This document shows positions 5,115-10,973 of a DNA stretch of 16,227 bases, piece after piece. Both the position numbers and the translations under genes were made by a program. Source of the stretch: CAYJRW01 sp964372865 (GTDB lineage: Bacteria > Patescibacteriota > Minisyncoccia > Minisyncoccales > 2-12-FULL-40-12); the NCBI GenBank assembly GCA_964372865.1, contig CAYJRW010000013.1:1-16227 (forward strand), read 5' to 3'. Below the pieces are notes generated by a model that did not search any database, was not told the origin of the DNA, and saw nothing but the letters and a program-made list of their open reading frames with translations. Numbering within the stretch: position 1 is the first letter of the stretch; each line of letters starts with the position of its first letter.

Positions 5115-7955
5115 TCAAAGAGTCTTTCCTGCGAGAACTTCTTTTAAATATTTACCGGTATGGGATTTACGATTTTTTGCCACATCTTCTGGACTTCCTT
5201 CTGCCACAATATAACCGCCTTTGTCTCCCCCTTCAGGCCCTAAGTCAATTATAAAGTCGGTGTTTTGAATAATCGAAAGGTTATGCTCTATTATTAAAAC
5301 TGTGTTCCCTTTATCAACCAAACTTCTTAAGACAAAAATAAGTTTTTTAATATCGTCCAAATGAAGCCCGGTTGTGGGCTCATCCAAAATATACAAGCTT
5401 TTGCCGGTAGCTTTTTTTGATAGTTCAGTAGCCAATTTTACTCTTTGCGCCTCTCCCCCCGACAAAGAAGGGGCAGGTTGCCCCACTTCAATATAGCCCA
5501 AACCAACATCTGTAAGTGTTTTTAATTTTATATATAGTGCGGGTATATTTTTAAAAAATTCCAGCGCCTCCTCAACCGTCATTGTTAAGACATCGGCAAT
5601 GCTTTTGCCTCTGTAGTCCACTGAAAGCGTTTCTTTGTTGAATCTCTTGCCTTTGCATTCCTGGCATTCAACATAAACATCTGGCAAAAAATACATTTCA
5701 ATTTTTTTCACGCCCTGACCTTCGCACGCCTCGCACCTTCCTCCTTTGACGTTGAAAGAAAATCTGCCAGGCTGATAACCGCGAACTCTTGACTCCCTTG
5801 TTTTTGAGAAAATATCTCTTATATGTGAAAATGCGCCTGTATAAGTTGCAGGGTTGCTTCTTGGAGTTCTGCCAATCGGGGACTGGTCAACCAGCACAAC
5901 TTTATCCAAATACTCTGTCCCTAAAATTGCCTCATGAAGGCCTGGTTCTTCTTTAGCCCTATAAAACTTTTTCATTAATGCCTTGGCCAAAATATCATTC
6001 AGTAAAGAACTTTTTCCCGAGCCCGAAACTCCTGTGATACAAACGAATTTGCCCAAAGGAATTTTTACATCAATGTTTTTAAGATTGTGCTCTTTTGCTC
6101 CCTTGATGGTTAAGTTTTGAGTTTTAAGCTGCGGTTTTGATTTTTGATTTTTTAGTTTTGAGTTTACTTCAACCTTCTTTCTTCCTGCTAAATAATCCCC
6201 TGTTAAAGTATGCGATTTAAGCAGTTGTTTTTGGGTTCCAGCAAAAACCACTCTGCCGCCGTGCTTTCCGGCTCCAGGACCAATATCAATCACCCAGTCT
6301 GACTCCCGAATAGTTTGCGCGTCGTGTTCTGTTACCACTACAGTATTCCCCAAATCCCTTAATTGTTTCAGCGTCTCAATCAAGCGACCTTGGTCTTTGG
6401 CATGCAGGCCAACAGATGGTTCGTCCAAAATGTATAAAACCCCTGTCAATTTTGACCCAATTTGCGTTGCCAAACGTATTCTCTGTTCTTCGCCGCCAGC
6501 TAAAGTGCCAGCTTTCCTATCCAAAGTTAAATACTCGAGTCCAACATCAACTAAAAACTCCACGCGGTTTATGATTTCCTTAACAATTGCCGAAGCTATC
6601 TTTTTTTCGCTTTCTTTCAGAGAAATTCTTTCAAAGAATTCTCTGACTTTGTCAACTTGCAGCTCAACAATTTGGTCTATTGGCTTTCCGCTCAGTGTCA
6701 CTGCCAGGGCTTCAGGTTTCAGACGCTTTCCCTGGCATTTTTCGCATTTTTTTTCCACCATATACTGCTCAATTTCTTCTCTGGTGTATTCAGAGTCGGT
6801 CTCATGATATTTTCTTTCCAGCCAAGGAATAACGCCGTCAAAATCATTCGAACCATATAAAATTAAGTCGATTTTTTCTTTTGACAAATTTTTGACAGGC
6901 GCTCTTAAATCAATGTCTTCCCGCTCTGCCAGCTCTTCCAGACGCCACCAAAAAAAACCCTGCCTGCCAATCTTATGGGAAGCCCTAGCCCAAGGGAAAA
7001 TAGCTCCTTCTGCGATTGACAAATTAGGATTTGGCAATACCTGCTTTGGGTCAACTTCCAATTTCTCGCCCAAACCTTGGCAGGCAATACATGCTCCGTA
7101 AGGGCTGTTGAAAGAGAAAAGGCGTGGTTCCAATTCAGGCAAGGAAATTGAGCATTCCTCGCAAGCAAAATGCTCAGAAAAAATCAGGGTATTGGCTGAG
7201 GCTTTAGCCGAATCGCGAGATAAGCGAAGGTCAGCGAACACCATTACTATTCCTTTGCCCAGCTTTAACGCTGTTTCCAGCGAGTCAACCAATCGCGATT
7301 TATCCAAGTCCTTATCTAAAATCAACCTGTCCACCACTACTTCAATATTATGTTTTTTGTAGCGATCTAATTTTCGCGCCTGCGCCTCCTCAGTGCGATA
7401 AATTATTCCGTTTATTCTCACGCGAGCAAAACCAGCTCTTTGTATTTCTTCCAAAATCCCCTGATGCTCGCCTTTTTTGCCGCGAACTATTGGACCCAAA
7501 ATGACAATTTCTGTTTTTTTTGACAGTAAAAGCACCTGCTCCATAATCTGGTCAATTGTTTGGCGCTTGACTTCTTTTTTACACTTGGGGCAGTGGGGCT
7601 TGCCTACTCTTGCAAATAAAAGACGGAGGTAATCGTATACCTCAGTAATCGTGCCGACGGTGGAGCGCGGGTTGTGTGAGCCCCTTCTCTGGTCAATGGA
7701 AATAGCAGGGCTAATCCCTTCAATTTTATCAACATCTGGTTTATCCATTACACCCAAAAATTGCCTGGCATAAGCAGATAAACTCTCAACGTATCTTCTC
7801 TGGCCTTCTGCATAAAGAGTGTCAAAAGCCAAAGATGATTTCCCCGAACCAGAAATGCCGGTTAGCACCACCAGTTTATTCTTTGGTATATCGACATCAA
7901 TGTTTTTCAGATTATGCACCCTGGCTCCCCGAATTTTAATAAAGCCATCTGACAT
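5115..7955 (-). CDS. uvrA: UvrABC excinuclease subunit A (UvrA)
   Basis: UvrA is the dimeric ABC-ATPase that finds bulky DNA lesions and loads UvrB. Numbering from ATG 7955 (946 residues): Walker A GISGSGKSS at 33-41 and GVSGSGKSS at 642-650; Walker B/D-loops LDEPSVGLH and LDEPTTGLH; zinc cysteines C265/C268/C289/C292 and C741/C744/C764/C767; C-terminal signature LSGGEAQ from 831. The first signature is LAGGEEQ (485-491) rather than LSGGEAQ. The linker between the halves is encoded by a degenerate 7-bp repeat. I chose ATG 7955 over the in-frame ATG 7964 because a good promoter has its -10 at 7967-7972, so transcription should begin near 7960. The stop is TGA. The gene is divergent from capA-uvrC, so UvrA and UvrC expression start from one shared intergenic region. 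Confidence 0.97.
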   Translation of the reverse strand: MSDGFIKIRGARVHNLKNIDVDIPKNKLVVLTGISGSGKSSLAFDTLYAEGQRRYVESLSAYARQFLGVMDKPDVDKIEGISPAISIDQRRGSHNPRSTVGTITEVYDYLRLLFARVGKPHCPKCKKEVKRQTIDQIMEQVLLLSKKTEIVILGPIVRGKKGEHQGILEEIQRAGFARVRINGIIYRTEEAQARKLDRYKKHNIEVVVDRLILDKDLDKSRLVDSLETALKLGKGIVMVFADLRLSRDSAKASANTLIFSEHFACEECSISLPELEPRLFSFNSPYGACIACQGLGEKLEVDPKQVLPNPNLSIAEGAIFPWARASHKIGRQGFFWWRLEELAEREDIDLRAPVKNLSKEKIDLILYGSNDFDGVIPWLERKYHETDSEYTREEIEQYMVEKKCEKCQGKRLKPEALAVTLSGKPIDQIVELQVDKVREFFERISLKESEKKIASAIVKEIINRVEFLVDVGLEYLTLDRKAGTLAGGEEQRIRLATQIGSKLTGVLYILDEPSVGLHAKDQGRLIETLKQLRDLGNTVVVTEHDAQTIRESDWVIDIGPGAGKHGGRVVFAGTQKQLLKSHTLTGDYLAGRKKVEVNSKLKNQKSKPQLKTQNLTIKGAKEHNLKNIDVKIPLGKFVCITGVSGSGKSSLLNDILAKALMKKFYRAKEEPGLHEAILGTEYLDKVVLVDQSPIGRTPRSNPATYTGAFSHIRDIFSKTRESRVRGYQPGRFSFNVKGGRCEACEGQGVKKIEMYFLPDVYVECQECKGKRFNKETLSVDYRGKSIADVLTMTVEEALEFFKNIPALYIKLKTLTDVGLGYIEVGQPAPSLSGGEAQRVKLATELSKKATGKSLYILDEPTTGLHLDDIKKLIFVLRSLVDKGNTVLIIEHNLSIIQNTDFIIDLGPEGGDKGGYIVAEGSPEDVAKNRKSHTGKYLKEVLAGKTL
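6114..6161. repeat. Degenerate heptanucleotide tandem repeat inside uvrA
   Basis: Plus-strand units are GTTTTGA, GTTTTAA, then a 6-bp interruption, then GTTTTGA, TTTTTGA, TTTTTTA, GTTTTGA: six 7-bp units (TCAAAAC-like on the coding strand). The array encodes the Lys/Asn/Gln-rich linker between the two ABC halves of UvrA. Because 7 is not a multiple of 3, each unit is read in a different frame, yet the ORF stays open. Confidence 0.65.
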
Positions 7956-7966
7956 TATAGTCATAC

Positions 7967-7995
7967 ATTATACTCCAAAATCAGGAGAGTTTCAA
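7967..7995 (-). promoter_or_regulatory. Promoter of uvrA
   Basis: On the minus strand TTGAAA (7990-7995) and TATAAT (7967-7972) are 17 bp apart, close to ideal. The expected transcription start near 7960 falls after the first candidate ATG (7964) and about 5 nt before the ATG at 7955. This supports the shorter start and a nearly leaderless mRNA. A second TATAAT (7954-7959) overlaps the start codon but has no good -35. Confidence 0.75.
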
Positions 7996-8018
7996 GAAAG
8001 CGGTGAAAACATTATAAT
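7990..8018 (+). promoter_or_regulatory. Promoter of capA-uvrC (leaderless)
   Basis: TATAAT at 8013-8018 lies 5 bp before the capA ATG at 8024. Counting back 17 bp gives TTTCAA (7990-7995), a weak -35 that is exactly the complement of the uvrA -35 box. The two -10 boxes are therefore symmetric about one hexamer. Predicted transcription starts at about the A of the capA ATG. Confidence 0.6.
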
Positions 8019-8023
8019 GAGAG

Positions 8024-9025
8024 ATGAGATGGACTTTTTTAATATTTATCTTGGTGCTGGGCTTATTTTTACTAAGTTATTTTTTACTTGCTCTAGCGCT
8101 CGAAGAATTTTATCCCTCGCCAGCCGAAGTTTCCAAAATTTCTCTTCCTGAAAACCAGTTGCCTCATGACAAAGAAATCATCCTCGTGCTTGTTGGCGAT
8201 ATCATGCTGGACAGAGGAGTGGAATATATGGTTGACAAATACGGGAACGGGGACTACAAATTTCCCTTTTTAGAAATCAAGCCGCGTTTTAAAGAAGCAG
8301 ACATTTTGTTTGGCAACCTGGAAAGCGTAATTTCTGACAAAGGCAAGATGGTCGGAAGCGAGTACTCTTTTCGCGCCAAACCCGAAGCCCTAGAGGGTTT
8401 AATCTACGCTGGTTTTGACGTAATTTCTGTTGCCAATAACCATATTTTCGACTATGGAAGAGAAGCAATGGAAGATAGTTTTCTAAGATTAAAAACGGCT
8501 GGAATAAATTATGTTGGGGGAGGATTTAATGAAAAAGAGGCATACTCTCCGGTAATAAAAGAAATAAACGGCGCGAAAATAGCTTTTTTGGCTTACACCA
8601 ATCTGGGTTCTTCCCATTGGGAAGCTGTTGGAGAAAAATCTGGCATCGCCTGGCTACAAAAAGAAAGAATGGAGCAGGATATAAAAGAAGCTAAAATGCA
8701 GGCTGATTTGGTGATTGTCTCTTTTCACTATGGAGACGAATATAAATTAGAGCCGAATTTGTTTCAAGTTTCCATTAGTCAGGCCGCTGTTGATGCCGGC
8801 GCAGATTTAGTGGTAGGGCACCATCCTCACGTTATTCAAACGTCAGAACTCTACAAAAAGAGCTGGATTTTTTACAGTTTAGGCAATTTTATTTTCGACC
8901 AAGGATTCTCGCAAGAGACAATGAAAGGCCAAATGCTTAAAGTTTTGATTGAAAATGCCGAAATTAAAGAAATAGTTCCGATAAACATAAAGGTTAACAA
9001 TTTTTTCCAGCCGGAAATTAAGTAA
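8024..9025 (+). CDS. CapA family protein (poly-gamma-glutamate capsule synthesis type metallophosphatase)
   Basis: The 333-residue protein has a short N-terminal membrane anchor (about 4-27) followed by a CapA/PGA_cap domain of the calcineurin-like metallophosphatase fold. Motifs in order: GDIMLDRGVE, FGNLES, SVANNHIFDYG, FHYGDEYK, VVGHHPHVIQ and FYSLGNFIFDQ; the Asp/His/Asn residues in these are the expected metal ligands. In Bacillus, CapA works with CapB/CapC in poly-gamma-glutamate production, but no CapB/C partners are here, and stand-alone CapA-like proteins are common with unproven substrates. An envelope-side hydrolase is a reasonable inference. The -10 box abuts the start, so the mRNA is probably leaderless. 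The stop overlaps the uvrC start by one base (TAATG). Confidence 0.88.
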   Translation: MRWTFLIFILVLGLFLLSYFLLALALEEFYPSPAEVSKISLPENQLPHDKEIILVLVGDIMLDRGVEYMVDKYGNGDYKFPFLEIKPRFKEADILFGNLESVISDKGKMVGSEYSFRAKPEALEGLIYAGFDVISVANNHIFDYGREAMEDSFLRLKTAGINYVGGGFNEKEAYSPVIKEINGAKIAFLAYTNLGSSHWEAVGEKSGIAWLQKERMEQDIKEAKMQADLVIVSFHYGDEYKLEPNLFQVSISQAAVDAGADLVVGHHPHVIQTSELYKKSWIFYSLGNFIFDQGFSQETMKGQMLKVLIENAEIKEIVPINIKVNNFFQPEIK

Positions 9026-10263
9026 TGACTGAATTCAATTTCGTTTTAAAAATGAAGTTTAATCAGTTGCCCCAAAATAGCGGGGTTTACTGTTTCAAAA
9101 ATAGAGAAAAAATTCTTTACGTTGGCAAGGCTTCCAATATCCAGGATAGGGCGAAAAGTCATTTTAGGCGGCCAACTTATCGGGATAATTTTTTTGTCCG
9201 CCAGGTTTCAAAAATCGGCTACATCAAAACTGGCTCAGAAATTGAGGCGCTGATTTTGGAGGCAAATTTGATTAAAAAATACAAGCCAAAATACAATGTC
9301 TTGTGGAAAGACGACAAAAACTTCTTTTATGTCGCAATTACCAAAGAAAGGTTCCCCAGAGTTTTTATAACTCATCAAATAGAAAAATTAAAAGTCAGAT
9401 ATATTGGGCCTTTCGTTGACGGCCGAGCTCTAAGGCAGACTTTAAAATATCTGAGAAAAGTATTTCCATATTATTCTGCGCCAAAACATCCCCAATCGCT
9501 TTGCCCCTGGTGCCATCTAGAACTTTGTCCAGGGCCTGAGCCTGACGCAAAAGAGTATAAAAAAAGCGTTCAAAAACTAATAGGAGTATTGGAAGGAAGA
9601 AGGAAATTTGTTGTTCAAGAGCTAAGAAAAGAAATGACAGACGAAAGCAAAAATCATAATTTTGAAAAGGCTGCAAAAATCAGAGATCAAATTAGCTCTT
9701 TGGAAAAGGTTATTTTAAATGCCAGAATAATTCTTCCGTGGCAAATTAATAGAAATCAAGAAAAACCGCTAAATGCAAATGGGCGCATTGAGGCGTACGA
9801 CATTTCCAACATTCAAGGCAAGTTTGCCGTGGGTTCAATGGTTGTTTTTACTGAGGGCAGACAGGATAAAAATGAATACAGAAAATTCAAGATTCGGTGC
9901 AAGAAGACGCCAGACGACACCGCTATGTTAAAAGAGGTTCTTTCGCGCAGGTTCCGCCACGCAGAATGGCATTTTCCAGAGTTAATTATCGTTGACGGCG
10001 GTAAAGCTCAGCTGAATGCAGCTAAGCTTGCAATTCAGCACTATAATCTAAAAACAAAGATGATAGCTCTAACAAAAGATAAAAGGCATAAGGGAGTAAA
10101 AATATACACGTCCGATAAAAAAGAGCCAATTAAGCTTTCGGGTTTACCTTCTGCTTTGCGCAACCTGATTATGCAAATTGACGATGAGGCGCATAGATTC
10201 GCTATTGCTTATCACAGGAAGCTGAGAGATATTGACCCCGTTAGAAGTTTAACAAGGAAGTAG
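9025..10263 (+). CDS. uvrC: Compact UvrC-type excinuclease subunit lacking the C-terminal HhH region
   Basis: UvrC makes the two incisions in nucleotide excision repair. The 412 residues (E. coli about 610) contain the GIY-YIG domain (GVY from 20, LYVGK at 31-35, catalytic E79), a UVR helix hairpin (about 208-227) that would bind UvrB, and the RNase H-like nuclease (D259 in EAYDISNIQG, D324 in IVDGGKAQL, H390 in DEAHRFA). About 130 residues between UVR and the second nuclease are missing relative to E. coli, and the tandem HhH DNA-binding tail is absent. The Cys cluster (C160, C163, C168) retains only two of the four iron-sulfur ligand positions reported for E. coli. The last eight residues (PVRSLTRK) are encoded by a mobile-like element. 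The ATG overlaps the capA stop; ATG 9052 is a possible alternative start. Confidence 0.88.
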   Translation: MTEFNFVLKMKFNQLPQNSGVYCFKNREKILYVGKASNIQDRAKSHFRRPTYRDNFFVRQVSKIGYIKTGSEIEALILEANLIKKYKPKYNVLWKDDKNFFYVAITKERFPRVFITHQIEKLKVRYIGPFVDGRALRQTLKYLRKVFPYYSAPKHPQSLCPWCHLELCPGPEPDAKEYKKSVQKLIGVLEGRRKFVVQELRKEMTDESKNHNFEKAAKIRDQISSLEKVILNARIILPWQINRNQEKPLNANGRIEAYDISNIQGKFAVGSMVVFTEGRQDKNEYRKFKIRCKKTPDDTAMLKEVLSRRFRHAEWHFPELIIVDGGKAQLNAAKLAIQHYNLKTKMIALTKDKRHKGVKIYTSDKKEPIKLSGLPSALRNLIMQIDDEAHRFAIAYHRKLRDIDPVRSLTRK

Positions 10264-10346
10264 GTAATATCCTCTATTCAGAGCCGAAAGGCGGCTCCGC
10301 CTTATTCAAACACTAACGCTAACCTTTTTCTGAACTTCTAACGGGG
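10236..10346. mobile_element. MITE-like element, 111 bp, with 14-bp terminal inverted repeats and TTGA direct repeat
   Basis: The ends are CCCCGTTAGAAGTT (10236-10249) and its exact complement (10333-10346). Both are flanked by TTGA (10232-10235 and 10347-10350), as expected of a 4-bp target duplication. The interior has no ORF of note and a GC-rich hairpin region (10281-10301, including GCC-GAAA-GGC). Removing the element plus one TTGA leaves the uvrC frame reading LKSGL then TGA, a plausible original terminus, and leaves the downstream -35 box intact. No transposase is in the window, so it would be non-autonomous. Confidence 0.6.
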
Positions 10347-10375
10347 TTGACCTCAAAAGCGGGTTGTGATATACT
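10347..10375 (+). promoter_or_regulatory. Promoter of the holin-family gene, secG and downstream operon
   Basis: TTGACC (10347-10352) and TATACT (10370-10375) are separated by 17 bp. The expected start of transcription near 10382 coincides with the GTG at 10383, again predicting a leaderless mRNA. The -35 box begins with the TTGA direct repeat at the right edge of the inverted-repeat element. Confidence 0.7.
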
Positions 10376-10382
10376 GCCAATA

Positions 10383-10760
10383 GTGTTTTGGTCTTTACTT
10401 CTGCAAATTGCTGCAGCGATATCCGGCCTCTGGCTGGCTCAGAAATACATTCCTGGCGTTGAGTTCACGGGCCCCTTTATAGGCCGTAAATTTTTGGATA
10501 CCCTTGTTTTCTTGGGAGTCCTCTTGGGCTTTCTGAATTACTTTGTCAAACCCTTGCTGAAAAAAATTACTCTTCCTTTGCGCATTATCACGCTTGACTT
10601 GTTCACTCTGGCTATACTAATGTTTCTGGTATGGGTTGTAGAAATTTTCTCCCCAGAGCTCACCATTCAGGGGCTAACACCCCTATTTCTTACGGCCTTG
10701 ATTGTCTGGGTAATAAACTTTATTCTTTCAAGATGGCTGCCCGAAAAACCTAAGCTTTAA
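10383..10760 (+). CDS. YvlD / phage-holin-like family small membrane protein
   Basis: The 125-residue protein is nearly all hydrophobic, with about four predicted transmembrane helices separated by short basic turns. The pattern WLAQKYIPGVEF near the N terminus, then LGFLNYFVKPLLKKITLPLRIITLDLF, is the signature of the YvlD/phage_holin_4_2 family (PF04020). Despite the name, most members are chromosomal inner-membrane proteins of unknown function. I chose GTG 10383 because a good promoter puts the transcription start there; the longer frame from TTG 10347 begins on the -35 box itself. It lies 5 bp upstream of secG and probably heads an operon through trpS. Family call likely, function unknown. 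Confidence 0.8.
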   Translation: MFWSLLLQIAAAISGLWLAQKYIPGVEFTGPFIGRKFLDTLVFLGVLLGFLNYFVKPLLKKITLPLRIITLDLFTLAILMFLVWVVEIFSPELTIQGLTPLFLTALIVWVINFILSRWLPEKPKL

Positions 10761-10765
10761 GTATT

Positions 10766-10972
10766 ATGTTAATCTACGTTCAACTAGTAGTTGCGGTCTT
10801 GCTTATTGTGTCCGTGCTTTTGCAGCAAAGAAGCCAGGCCCTGGGAAATGCTTTTGGCCAAGAAGCCGGTTTTTACGCCACCAGGAGGGGTCTGCAGAAA
10901 AAACTTTTTTGGTTGACTTGTATTTTGGGCTCTTTGTTTATAGTGCTCTCGCTTATAAATCTTATCGTATAA
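10766..10972 (+). CDS. secG: Preprotein translocase subunit SecG
   Basis: SecG is the small accessory subunit of the SecYEG protein-conducting channel. The 68-residue protein has two transmembrane helices (about 2-19 and 46-67) joined by the conserved cytoplasmic loop: LLQQRSQALGNAFG, then an FYATRRG motif corresponding to the usual FG/ATRRG. Length and topology fit SecG. It starts 5 bp after the holin-family gene and ends 1 bp before the solute-binding protein gene, so the three are surely co-transcribed. No SD is visible before the ATG. Confidence 0.93.
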   Translation: MLIYVQLVVAVLLIVSVLLQQRSQALGNAFGQEAGFYATRRGLQKKLFWLTCILGSLFIVLSLINLIV

Positions 10973-10973
10973 C

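Noticed and set aside
10347..10382. Start of the holin-family protein at TTG 10347
   Set aside because: That TTG is the first triplet of a -35 box (TTGACC) in a promoter with 17-bp spacing; transcription should start near 10382, and the extra residues do not look like the family N terminus.
10261..10382. Possible frameshifted remnant of the UvrC HhH domain after the stop
   Set aside because: The roughly 120 bp are explained by the inverted-repeat element and the next promoter; no frame shows an HhH-like GxG pattern, and the space is too short for the tandem motif.
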